Source of the DNA: Eubacterium sp.
GTDB taxonomy: Bacteria > Bacillota > Clostridia > Lachnospirales > Lachnospiraceae
NCBI GenBank assembly: GCA_003520145.1
Contig: DOVJ01000164.1
Location: 1-21,435 of the forward strand
Length of the DNA stretch: 21,435 nt
Direction of reading: 5' to 3'
This document shows, piece by piece, positions 14,390 through 21,435 of this stretch (position 1 is the stretch's first letter; each line of letters starts with the position of its first letter). The notes beneath the pieces are model-generated. The model ran no database searches. It was not told the DNA's origin and worked only from the letters and a program-made list of their open reading frames with translations. A program made the translations under genes and the position numbers.

Positions 14390-15331
14390 ATGAGTGAAAA
14401 TTACAATATTGCTATGAGGATCAAGGAAGAAGTTTCTAAGGCGGTAATCGGAAAGGATGCCGTTATAGAGAAAGTTTTGATGGCTATATTTGCCGGTGGA
14501 CATATTCTTATCGATGATATACCAGGTGTTGGCAAGACGACTCTTGCCATGGCTATATCGAAGGCTATGAACCTTTCTTATAATCGTGTGCAGTTTACGC
14601 CGGATGTTATGCCTTCTGACATAACAGGTTACAATATATACAATTCGGTTTCAGGTTTTTTTGAATACAGACCTGGCGCCTGTATGTGTAATCTTCTTCT
14701 TGCAGATGAGATAAACAGAACATCATCTAAGACTCAGTCAGCTTTACTTGAGGTCATGGAGGAAAACTGTGTTACTGTTGATACACAGAGGTTTGAAGTT
14801 CCTATGCCTTTTGTGGTTATTGCCACACAGAATCCTGTAGGTTCTGTAGGAACCTCGAAGCTTCCGGAATCACAGCTTGACAGATTCGCCATAAGACTCA
14901 GTATAGGATATCCTGATGTGGACAATGAGGTAATGATCCTTAAGAATATGGGCAATACAAGGGGATATGAACTTGTTGAAGCGGTAGCTGATATACAGAC
15001 ACTTCTTAGTATCAGAGAGGAAGTTGCTACATGCTTTGTACATGATGATATACTTAAGTACATCGCAACTATAGGTAAGGTAAGTCGTGAGAATGCGAAC
15101 CTCGGACTTGGATTAAGCCCAAGAGGTGCGCTGAATCTCATGAACTTAAGTCGTGCCAATGCATTTATGCGGGGAAGAAACTACGTGATTCCAAACGATG
15201 TTAAGGAAGTATTCCCGTATGTTGCCGGACACAGACTCATACTCAAGGATAAGACCAAGAACGAGCACGAGATGCTGATGACTGTAATGAATGAGATTCT
15301 TTCGGCTGTTAAAGTACCAAATATAGGATAA
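14390..15331 (+). CDS. MoxR-family AAA+ ATPase
   Basis: This 313-residue AAA+ ATPase has Walker A GVGKTT at residues 46-51, a Walker B segment LLLADEINRTSSKTQSALLEVMEE with D106-E107, sensor-1 VIATQNPVGSVGTSKLPESQLDRF, and a C-terminal lid with GLSPRGALNLM. This matches the MoxR/RavA branch, whose members act as chaperone-like activators of vWA-type partners. The next two genes (DUF58 and transglutaminase-like) are its usual partners, so an envelope-linked role is inferred. AGGAG precedes the start at 14390. The DUF58 gene begins at the base after its stop. Confidence 0.95.
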   Translation: MSENYNIAMRIKEEVSKAVIGKDAVIEKVLMAIFAGGHILIDDIPGVGKTTLAMAISKAMNLSYNRVQFTPDVMPSDITGYNIYNSVSGFFEYRPGACMCNLLLADEINRTSSKTQSALLEVMEENCVTVDTQRFEVPMPFVVIATQNPVGSVGTSKLPESQLDRFAIRLSIGYPDVDNEVMILKNMGNTRGYELVEAVADIQTLLSIREEVATCFVHDDILKYIATIGKVSRENANLGLGLSPRGALNLMNLSRANAFMRGRNYVIPNDVKEVFPYVAGHRLILKDKTKNEHEMLMTVMNEILSAVKVPNIG

Positions 15332-16357
15332 ATGTCTATGAAAATAACCAGAATAATATATGCGATCCTTATCATAGAGATCATAGTGCTTAATATCCTT
15401 TTTTTGAGAATATGGCCTGCCTGGCTTTTATTTGCGATTGTCGGTGTGCTCTACTACCTGTTTTTCAGGGTTTATGTGCTTAGCGGCGAAGTAGAGACAG
15501 TTATAACAACCGGGACTTCTTACCTGCATAAGGGTGTTCCGGGCATGGTCATGATATTCTTAAAAAACAAGACCATAGTTCCTCTTAGCAACGTTCACTG
15601 CGAAGTGGGCTATAAGGGAACGGATTATAGGTATATAGACTGGAAAAAACAGAAGTTTGATATAGCCGGCAATGATCAGATCAAGATTGAAGTTGATGTG
15701 GATACAAGTCATGTCGGAGTGGTGGAGAGCGGTATCCGCAAGATGGAGTGTTTCGACGATCTGGGCTTTTTTAAGAAGAAGTATAAGAAGAATACTGCAT
15801 ATTATAAGGGTGTGATCCTTCCTGTGTATGATGAGAATAAGGTGTATTATCAGGAAGAGACTGAAGGCATGGGTTCTGAGGATAACGATAGAGTTGGCAG
15901 TACCGACGAGAGTGATGAGGTTCTTGAAGTGCGTGAATATGCGCCTGGCGATAAGATTAATCACATACACTGGAAGCTCACAAGCAAGTATGATAAGCCT
16001 TATGTGAGGGTTATGGGCTCCATGACGGGTATGAGGGATTATCTTCTTGTAGATGTAAATGTTTCGGAACGCGATAAGATGGACAGGGTCTACGAATGTG
16101 TTATGGCAGCTTTGTATAATAAGGTTTTGGAAGGTAAGAAAGTTACTCTGTGTTATCCTGCAAATGGTGAGGTGATGCGTGAAGAGGTAGAAGAATTCTC
16201 TCAGATAGAGCCTTCTATGGCGCGTTTTATCGAAGTGGGCAGATATAACTTTGCGGATTTAAAACAAAAGTTTGCAGCTTTAGATATGAACGGCTGCAAT
16301 ATATATGAACTTAAGCTCATGGATGATGATAAAGTGTGGCTTAAGCAGGTAAGATGA
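15332..16357 (+). CDS. DUF58 family protein with vWA-like fold
   Basis: This 341-residue protein has two N-terminal membrane helices (about 7-25 and 29-47), a beta-rich middle region, and the DUF58 signature REYAPGDKINHIHWKLTSKYDKPYVR in the second half. Downstream DYLLVDVNVSERDK resembles the D-x-S/N-x-S metal-site strand of vWA domains, with asparagine in the middle position. DUF58 proteins are consistent partners of MoxR ATPases and transglutaminase-like membrane proteins; the molecular role is unknown. ATG at 15332 follows the moxR stop directly; ATG at 15338 has better spacing (9 nt) from AGGA at 15325-15328 and may be the real start. Confidence 0.9.
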   Translation: MSMKITRIIYAILIIEIIVLNILFLRIWPAWLLFAIVGVLYYLFFRVYVLSGEVETVITTGTSYLHKGVPGMVMIFLKNKTIVPLSNVHCEVGYKGTDYRYIDWKKQKFDIAGNDQIKIEVDVDTSHVGVVESGIRKMECFDDLGFFKKKYKKNTAYYKGVILPVYDENKVYYQEETEGMGSEDNDRVGSTDESDEVLEVREYAPGDKINHIHWKLTSKYDKPYVRVMGSMTGMRDYLLVDVNVSERDKMDRVYECVMAALYNKVLEGKKVTLCYPANGEVMREEVEEFSQIEPSMARFIEVGRYNFADLKQKFAALDMNGCNIYELKLMDDDKVWLKQVR

Positions 16358-18762
16358 TGGCAGGAAATATACGTGTATATGAAATAAAAAAAAGGGAAAA
16401 CTTAATACTGAGATACATATATCTTGCAATTATGGCTTTTTGCGGATGTTATGGATGCATATGTTCCCTGATGGAGTATTTTGGGGATTATGCGCTTGAG
16501 AGTAGTGAGATATTGCTTCTTTCTTGCGTGTCTATTATAGCTGTAATAGGTTTGGGCATTGGGAAAAATCGTGTTATCGGGTGGATAATATATAGCGGAA
16601 TACTGCTGCTTTACAGTATATTTGCTTTTGATGCCATAGTTGAAGGCGTGGTATATATGATAAGAGGTTTCGTTAAAGAGGCTGCTAAGAACAGTTATTC
16701 GCTTCTTGTTGAGGAACCTCATATAGAATTTACTCATGATGAGAATACAGCGATGCTCTGTGCAACTTTGTGGATCGTGATGGTACTAAGTGCTATCATC
16801 TCCCTATATCTTAATGAGCGCAGATGTATATTTCTGAATATAGTTCTTGTCATACTTATATCGTTTGTGGGAGTATTTGTCGATATTAAGCCGTCTTTGG
16901 TGGGGTTATCATTCTCGATTGCCTATATATTTGCATGTCTTGTGTATGTAGGTGGTGCAAAGCTCGGTAGTTCCGTGGCGATGCTCATGTATTCGCTTCT
17001 TTTTTCGCTTTTGATGGCGATCGTTGTGTCGCAATTATACTTCAGACCTTATTACTTTGACCAGTTTAAGGAAGATATGGATAAGGGACTGACAGATTTT
17101 TTTGAAGATATATATACGTTCTTTGGCGGTGAAGATAATAATTCTATTCACGGCAGACTTTCAGGCAGTCCTAAGTATACAGGTAAGACTGTCCTTCGTG
17201 TAACTATGCCGATACAGCGTGGCGAATATGTATATCTGAGAAGTTCTACATCATCAAGTTTTCATGACAATATGTGGGATAACGAAAATCTGCCTGATTT
17301 TGATTATGTGTATGAATATGTGATACCGGATACGGTTCCATATGATTCTATCATGTCTATTGGGAAGGCTGTTGATCTGCCGGAAGATGTAGTCCATGTC
17401 GGGGATTTCATAGTAGAGAAGACTAAGTATACTAAGAATGAATTTGTTCTTGCGTATGGCGCGGGTTTTGATGGTAAGGAATTCGTTCTTTCTAATCATA
17501 TGTCTTATGTGCCGAATGATGGAAGTTATACGTTGCCTTATGTATATGTGGATAAGGATGCTACTTTGGATGCTGTGCCTGTGGTGAAGCGGTATCGTAA
17601 TCGTGGCGTTTCGATTTTTGGCTTTCATGATGATAAGCTTGCATCGCCTTATAATATAGGAGTGCTGTTTAGCTACTTTGCAGACCCGGCCCCTGAGACG
17701 GAGGAGCATCTGTACAGTGATTATGTGGAAGAGAATTATAATGAAATTCCAGCGCGTTATCAAGAGTTATTTGATGAAATAGCTGAAAAATCGGGATTTT
17801 CATCTTATGATAAGATGTATTCGTTCGAGGAAAGATTGGACTTACTTAAGAAGTATATAGATACCTCTGGTTATGTCTATAACATCAATTTTAAGCCGTC
17901 AAAGGCTGATGTAGACGATCTTCTGTATGACTTCATGGTCAATACAAAGTCTGGCTTCTGCGTTCACTATGCAAGCTTTGTAACTCTTTTCTTAAGGAGT
18001 CAGGGTATACCTGCAAGATATGTAGAAGGATATATCATAACTCCAGATCTTAAGAGAGATTACTATACAACCGATGAAGGTATGGAGTATTCGATAGTAG
18101 ATATACCTGACAATAAGGCTCATGCTTGGACAGAAGTATATGTGTCAGGATATGGCTGGATGCCTTTTGAGTGTACTCCGACAAGTGCTGGTTATACTAA
18201 CAGCAATTATGTTCCAGAGCCGACTACTCAGGCTCAGATTCAGACTACTACGCAGGCTATAGAGACTGAAAGTGAAGAAGAAACAACTGAAGAAGTGACG
18301 ACAGAAGCTTCTTCGAAAGCTGATCCTGATAATAAGACAACCATGGCTTCAACTGAAGCTCCAAAAAACTCTGGAAAGAGCACAACTACTTCAAGAGTAT
18401 TCACAATCATAATACTTGTTATCTTAGCAGTGATTCTTATTATCGTGACTATCTGGCTTGTGATACATGCGCGCATTAAGAAGCTTCTTGATAGAGAGAA
18501 CCCTGATGTAAGCAAAAAGAGGTATTATAAGCTCTACGCTCACCTTGAAAAAGAACTTTACAAGCGTGGAATCGAGAGAAGAGATGATATGTCATATCTT
18601 GAGTTTGCCACTTTGGTTGGCAACACTTACGATATAGGCATGGATATCGTGACTGATGAACTCCTTGCTGTAAGATTCGGTCAAGGAGAGGTTAGTGAAG
18701 AAAACATAAAGAATATCCTGTACACTATAGAGACTCTTACTAAGAGAGAAAAGAAGGATTAA
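16354..18762 (+). CDS. Membrane transglutaminase-like protein (TgpA-type) with DUF4129-like tail
   Basis: This 802-residue protein starts with about six to seven membrane helices (residues 15-235), then a large extracytoplasmic part. The transglutaminase-like core contains the Cys-His-Asp/Glu-type triad as C536 in KSGFCVHYASF, H590 in AHAWTEVY and E606 in WMPFECTP. A Thr/Glu-rich, low-complexity linker follows at about 622-682 (many TT, EE and TE pairs), then a membrane helix (FTIIILVILAVILIIVTIWL) and a cytoplasmic helical tail like DUF4129 (RYYKLYAHLEKELYKRG). Relatives may cross-link or cleave envelope proteins or peptides; the substrate is unknown. It overlaps the DUF58 stop by 4 nt; ATG at 16357 is the alternative start. 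Confidence 0.92.
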   Translation: MMAGNIRVYEIKKRENLILRYIYLAIMAFCGCYGCICSLMEYFGDYALESSEILLLSCVSIIAVIGLGIGKNRVIGWIIYSGILLLYSIFAFDAIVEGVVYMIRGFVKEAAKNSYSLLVEEPHIEFTHDENTAMLCATLWIVMVLSAIISLYLNERRCIFLNIVLVILISFVGVFVDIKPSLVGLSFSIAYIFACLVYVGGAKLGSSVAMLMYSLLFSLLMAIVVSQLYFRPYYFDQFKEDMDKGLTDFFEDIYTFFGGEDNNSIHGRLSGSPKYTGKTVLRVTMPIQRGEYVYLRSSTSSSFHDNMWDNENLPDFDYVYEYVIPDTVPYDSIMSIGKAVDLPEDVVHVGDFIVEKTKYTKNEFVLAYGAGFDGKEFVLSNHMSYVPNDGSYTLPYVYVDKDATLDAVPVVKRYRNRGVSIFGFHDDKLASPYNIGVLFSYFADPAPETEEHLYSDYVEENYNEIPARYQELFDEIAEKSGFSSYDKMYSFEERLDLLKKYIDTSGYVYNINFKPSKADVDDLLYDFMVNTKSGFCVHYASFVTLFLRSQGIPARYVEGYIITPDLKRDYYTTDEGMEYSIVDIPDNKAHAWTEVYVSGYGWMPFECTPTSAGYTNSNYVPEPTTQAQIQTTTQAIETESEEETTEEVTTEASSKADPDNKTTMASTEAPKNSGKSTTTSRVFTIIILVILAVILIIVTIWLVIHARIKKLLDRENPDVSKKRYYKLYAHLEKELYKRGIERRDDMSYLEFATLVGNTYDIGMDIVTDELLAVRFGQGEVSEENIKNILYTIETLTKREKKD

Positions 18763-18766
18763 GCCT

Positions 18767-19555
18767 ATGGTCAGAAGTGACAGAACAAGCGATTTTCTGA
18801 TAGAGAAGAAAAAACATAAGGCAAGTGACAGACCTCAGGTGATGCACTTTCATCCGTACTATGAGATAGGGCTTTTGCTTAGCGGAGAACGTACTATGAT
18901 CGTGGATGAGAAGATGTGCACCATGAAGAGGGGCGATATCATCGTCATAGATAAGGATGCCATCCACAAGGGGAGCATGTCTGATCTCGAGTGGGTGAGC
19001 GTCTATGTGACGGAAACGTATATACAAATGCTTATGGCTGACTATAAGCTTGAGCCAGGAATATATGAGGCGCGCGGCGTTAAGCTTCAGTATATGTCCA
19101 ATCTTCTTCACAGAATCCTGATAGAGAAGGAAAAGTCTGATGAGTATTCAGAGGTTCTGATAAGATGTTATTTTACGGAATTCCTGGTTGCTCTTATAAG
19201 GCATATTCCGGAAACGGAAAAAGAAGATATCTCTAAGGAAACAGAAAAAATACTTGAATATATCTACAATAACTATCAGAGCAATCTGACCTTGGAAGAG
19301 CTTGCCCACAGATATAATATGAGTATAAGCAGCTTTTCGAAGAAGTTCAAGAAAACTACAGGCTGTGGCTTCAAGGAGTATCTTACGAATGTAAGGCTGA
19401 AGAAGGCAATTGAAAAGCTTCTGCAGACAGACGAGAGTATAACTGATATAGCCATGGAGTGTGGCTTTGACAGTGCGAATTACTTCGGGGATGTATTTAA
19501 AAAAGCAAAGGGGGTGTCACCTCTTCGCTATCGTAAGTTCAACGGAATATATTAA
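18767..19555 (+). CDS. AraC-family transcriptional regulator with cupin sensor domain
   Basis: This 262-residue regulator has an N-terminal cupin-like ligand domain (HFHPYYEIGLLLSGERTMIV, then MKRGDIIVIDKDAIHKG). The C-terminal AraC DNA-binding domain holds two helix-turn-helix units, LTLEELAHRYNMSISSFSKKFKKTTG and ITDIAMECGFDSANYFGDVFKKAKGVSPLRYRK. Such proteins usually control sugar or oligosaccharide uptake genes, but no transport gene is near, so target and ligand are unknown. It starts 4 nt after the transglutaminase-like gene, with AAGAAGGA 8 nt upstream, so it is likely read as the last gene of that operon. Its stop lies 5 nt from the 3' end of the oppositely transcribed SRP RNA. Confidence 0.93.
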   Translation: MVRSDRTSDFLIEKKKHKASDRPQVMHFHPYYEIGLLLSGERTMIVDEKMCTMKRGDIIVIDKDAIHKGSMSDLEWVSVYVTETYIQMLMADYKLEPGIYEARGVKLQYMSNLLHRILIEKEKSDEYSEVLIRCYFTEFLVALIRHIPETEKEDISKETEKILEYIYNNYQSNLTLEELAHRYNMSISSFSKKFKKTTGCGFKEYLTNVRLKKAIEKLLQTDESITDIAMECGFDSANYFGDVFKKAKGVSPLRYRKFNGIY

Positions 19556-19560
19556 AAATT

Positions 19561-19826
19561 AAACGCGCGATTGGTTTTGAATCCTGACCACAGACGTTAC
19601 CAAGGTAGCCAACTAAGCTTCGGCACCCTCACGGCACACGAAAGATTCTACTTAATGCTGCTTCATTCCTGACCTGACATGGTTCGTAGAGTTCCGTTGC
19701 GTAAGACCAAAACGTCAAACATCGCTTGTCTTGGGCAGCTCCACAGTCAAAAACCCGGGACCAACCATCACCCCTGCTGTAGCGGATTGCAGGTACAGGG
19801 CACCGCTATCTCCCCGGCTGCGCGTT
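19561..19826 (-). ncRNA. scr: Signal recognition particle RNA, long Bacillus type
   Basis: On the minus strand the sequence contains the Alu-domain segment GGTGCCCTGTACCTGC followed by CAATCCGCTACAGCAGG. The S-domain helix 8 block GTCAGGTCAGGAATGAAGCAGC and then GTGTGCCGTGAGGGTGCC follow; all correspond to the Bacillus scRNA layout. The ends AACGCGC (19826-19820) and GCGCGTT (19568-19562) can pair, giving about 266 nt, near the 270 nt of the Bacillus RNA. The GGAA tetraloop is at 19669-19666. The RNA scaffolds Ffh (and a histone-like protein on the Alu part) for co-translational membrane targeting. A consensus promoter ends 6 nt upstream of the predicted 5' base. T-rich sequence after the 3' end (into the araC tail) may terminate transcription. 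Confidence 0.95.
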
Positions 19827-19832
19827 ATGATT

Positions 19833-19861
19833 ATTATATTATTTTTTTTGAGGCTTGTCAA
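19833..19861 (-). promoter_or_regulatory. Consensus sigma-A promoter of the SRP RNA
   Basis: On the minus strand a perfect TTGACA (19861-19856), a 17-bp spacer and a perfect TATAAT (19838-19833) are present. The -10 box ends 7 bases before the predicted RNA 5' base at 19826. This is the strongest promoter seen in the window, as expected for an abundant housekeeping RNA. Confidence 0.88.
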
Positions 19862-19916
19862 CAAAAATTCTTGGGAGTGATAAAAGTTCTCTTACTCTTA
19901 TCTGTATATATATTCC

Positions 19917-19945
19917 TTGCTAAAATCATCCTTTTTTGCTATAAT
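19917..19945 (+). promoter_or_regulatory. Putative sigma-A promoter of dnaX
   Basis: TTGCTA (19917-19922), a 17-bp spacer and a perfect TATAAT (19940-19945) lie 59 nt upstream of the dnaX start, implying an untranslated leader of about 50 nt. It is divergent from the SRP RNA promoter, with 55 bp between the two -35 boxes. Confidence 0.65.
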
Positions 19946-20004
19946 CTACTATGTGGGTTACGTTCTGTGATCTGCCTTAAGTTTGGAAGAAGAGGGTGAA
20001 CTGT

Positions 20005-21435
20005 ATGTCTTATATGGCATTGTATCGTAAGTTCAGGCCCAGGGAATTTGATGATGTCAAAGGACAGGACCATATAGTTACGACACTTAAAAACCAAATA
20101 GTGCATAATCGTATAGGACATGCTTATCTTTTTTGCGGGACTAGAGGTACTGGTAAGACTACTATTGCTAAGATATTTGCAAGGGCTATCAACTGTGAGC
20201 ATCCGATTGACGGAAGTCCATGTGGAGAGTGTGCGTCCTGCAAGAGTATCTTAGATGGCAGTTCTATGGATGTTGTCGAGATGGACGCTGCTTCCAACAA
20301 TGGTGTTGAGAATATCAGACAGTTGCGGGAAGATGTGAGATATGGCCCGACGCAGGGACGCTATAAGGTTTACATAATCGATGAGGCTCATATGATAACG
20401 TCTTCGGCTTTCAATGCATTTTTGAAGACACTTGAGGAACCGCCTTCGTATGTGGTATTTATTCTTGCGACTACTGAGGTGAATTCGATACCGATCACTA
20501 TTCTGTCGAGATGTCAGAGGTATGACTTCAAGAGGATCACAGCCGATGAGATCAGTCTTCGTATGAAGGATATCATGGAAAAAGAGGGGCAGGAAGTGAC
20601 CAAAGAGGCTCTTGATTATGTGGCGAGGGTAGCGGACGGCTCTATGAGAGATGGTCTTAGTATGCTTGATCAGTGCATAGCTTTTCATCTTGGGAAGAAG
20701 CTTACGTATGACAGTGTTCTCGATGTTCTTGGCGCTGTTGACAATGAAGTTTACTTTGAACTGACTAAGGCTATCAAGGCCGGTGATTCGATCGCGGTCA
20801 TAAGGATCATAGATGATATATTCATGAAGGGACGTGAGGTTACTACCTTCGTGAAGGATTATATATGGTTCTTGAGAAATCTCATGATAAGCAAGGCTTC
20901 GGCTGATGCATATATGCTGACGGGGATGTCAGCTGAGAATTATAAGAGGCTAAGAGATCTTTCTTCTCTTTTTGAGATGGAGGTTATTGAGAGGTATATA
21001 AGGATTCTCTCGGATCTTAGTAGCAAGATACGTTTTGATAATGCGAAGAGAGTGCTGACGGAGATCGCTTTCCTGAAGCTTATTAAGCCTCAGATGGAGC
21101 GTGACTACGATTCAATCCTAAATCGTGTGGCTGTCATAGAGGATAAGCTTGAGAAGGGAATCGTTGTGAGTGGTACTACATCAGCGCCGTCTATGACGGA
21201 GACTTCTTTTGAGAAGAAGAAGGTCAATATAGCTGCGGTTCCTGAGGATATCAAGGAGCTTGTTATCAACTGGCAGGTGTTCTGCAGTAAGCTTAAGTCA
21301 GGACCTTATGGGGTGGTTATCCCTTATGTGCATCCGAATCATGACGGAGATGTCTTAGAGCTTGTCATAGATTATGAGGGCGTTGAACTTTTGGTTGGCC
21401 GGGATGATGCCTTCTTAGCAAGCTGTCAGGATGTA
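20005..21435 (+). CDS. dnaX: DNA polymerase III subunits gamma and tau, 3' end outside window
   Basis: The frame is open from ATG 20005 to the window edge, giving 477 residues. It begins MSYMALYRKFRPREFDDVKGQDH, typical of DnaX. Walker A is GTRGTGKTT, the zinc-binding cysteine cluster is in NCEHPIDGSPCGECASC, Walker B is VYIIDEAHMI, and sensor segments are ILATTEVNSIPITILSRCQRYDF. The clamp-loader collar domain follows, and the last part enters the tau-specific region. The ATPase loads the beta sliding clamp at replication forks. AAGAGGG lies upstream of the start. Whether a frameshift makes a short gamma form cannot be judged because the C-terminal part is beyond the window. Confidence 0.97.
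   Translation, partial: MSYMALYRKFRPREFDDVKGQDHIVTTLKNQIVHNRIGHAYLFCGTRGTGKTTIAKIFARAINCEHPIDGSPCGECASCKSILDGSSMDVVEMDAASNNGVENIRQLREDVRYGPTQGRYKVYIIDEAHMITSSAFNAFLKTLEEPPSYVVFILATTEVNSIPITILSRCQRYDFKRITADEISLRMKDIMEKEGQEVTKEALDYVARVADGSMRDGLSMLDQCIAFHLGKKLTYDSVLDVLGAVDNEVYFELTKAIKAGDSIAVIRIIDDIFMKGREVTTFVKDYIWFLRNLMISKASADAYMLTGMSAENYKRLRDLSSLFEMEVIERYIRILSDLSSKIRFDNAKRVLTEIAFLKLIKPQMERDYDSILNRVAVIEDKLEKGIVVSGTTSAPSMTETSFEKKKVNIAAVPEDIKELVINWQVFCSKLKSGPYGVVIPYVHPNHDGDVLELVIDYEGVELLVGRDDAFLASCQDV

Noticed and set aside
19679..19999. Plus-strand open frame of 106 codons over the SRP RNA
   Set aside because: It lies antisense to a confidently recognised SRP RNA and its promoter, has no ribosome binding site, and its C-terminal part runs through the dnaX promoter.
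20251..20688. Minus-strand open frame of 145 codons inside dnaX
   Set aside because: It is antisense to the conserved clamp-loader ATPase core with no supporting signal.

Overview
The window looks like the chromosome of an anaerobic Firmicute of the Clostridia, most likely Lachnospiraceae-like. This is inferred from the following: a Bacillus-type long SRP RNA with an Alu domain beside dnaX, strong AGGAG-type ribosome binding sites, moderately low GC with heavy ATA/AAG codon use, a Sua5 - low-molecular-weight phosphatase - RpiB gene order matching the Bacillus ywlC-ywlE-ywlF neighbourhood, and an agmatine/carboxyspermidine polyamine operon. No CRISPR array, insertion sequence, tRNA, prophage or other mobile element was seen.

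Layout. (1) 1-1747: the 3' part of a P1B-2 type Zn/Cd/Pb efflux ATPase followed by an ArsR/SmtB repressor with a complete alpha5 zinc-site motif. (2) 1744-2610, minus strand: a 1-phosphofructokinase-like PfkB kinase that overlaps the repressor tail to tail. (3) 2752-13735: a dense run of twelve plus-strand genes, with gaps of -20 to +47 nt, reading as one long operon. It encodes a membrane-anchored SH3/GH18 glycosidase, Sua5, a YwlE-like phosphatase with altered catalytic residues, RpiB, a PfkB-type kinase with an altered catalytic aspartate, a MESH1-like HD alarmone hydrolase and a Nudix hydrolase. These are followed by a polyamine block: spermidine synthase homologue, carboxy(nor)spermidine dehydrogenase, carboxy(nor)spermidine decarboxylase, agmatine deiminase and N-carbamoylputrescine amidase. 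(4) 13737-13825: tandem perfect hairpins and a terminator-like element. (5) 13846-14301, minus strand: a small membrane protein. (6) 14390-19555: MoxR ATPase, DUF58 protein, a large membrane transglutaminase-like protein and an AraC regulator, tightly linked. (7) 19561-19826, minus strand: SRP RNA with a consensus promoter, divergent from dnaX, which runs off the right edge.

How the genes work together. AguA and AguB turn agmatine into putrescine. The dehydrogenase and decarboxylase pair would build spermidine from putrescine and aspartate semialdehyde. A SpeE homologue is present without a visible AdoMet decarboxylase and has substitutions near the expected active site. The MoxR/DUF58/transglutaminase set is a recurrent envelope-associated module of unknown detailed function. 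The most unusual observations are the two probable catalytic-site-degenerate enzymes in the central operon, the three-half-site palindrome before the alarmone hydrolase gene, and the SRP RNA transcribed away from dnaX with a covarying helix 8. All calls come from reading the sequence. No database search or alignment was run.
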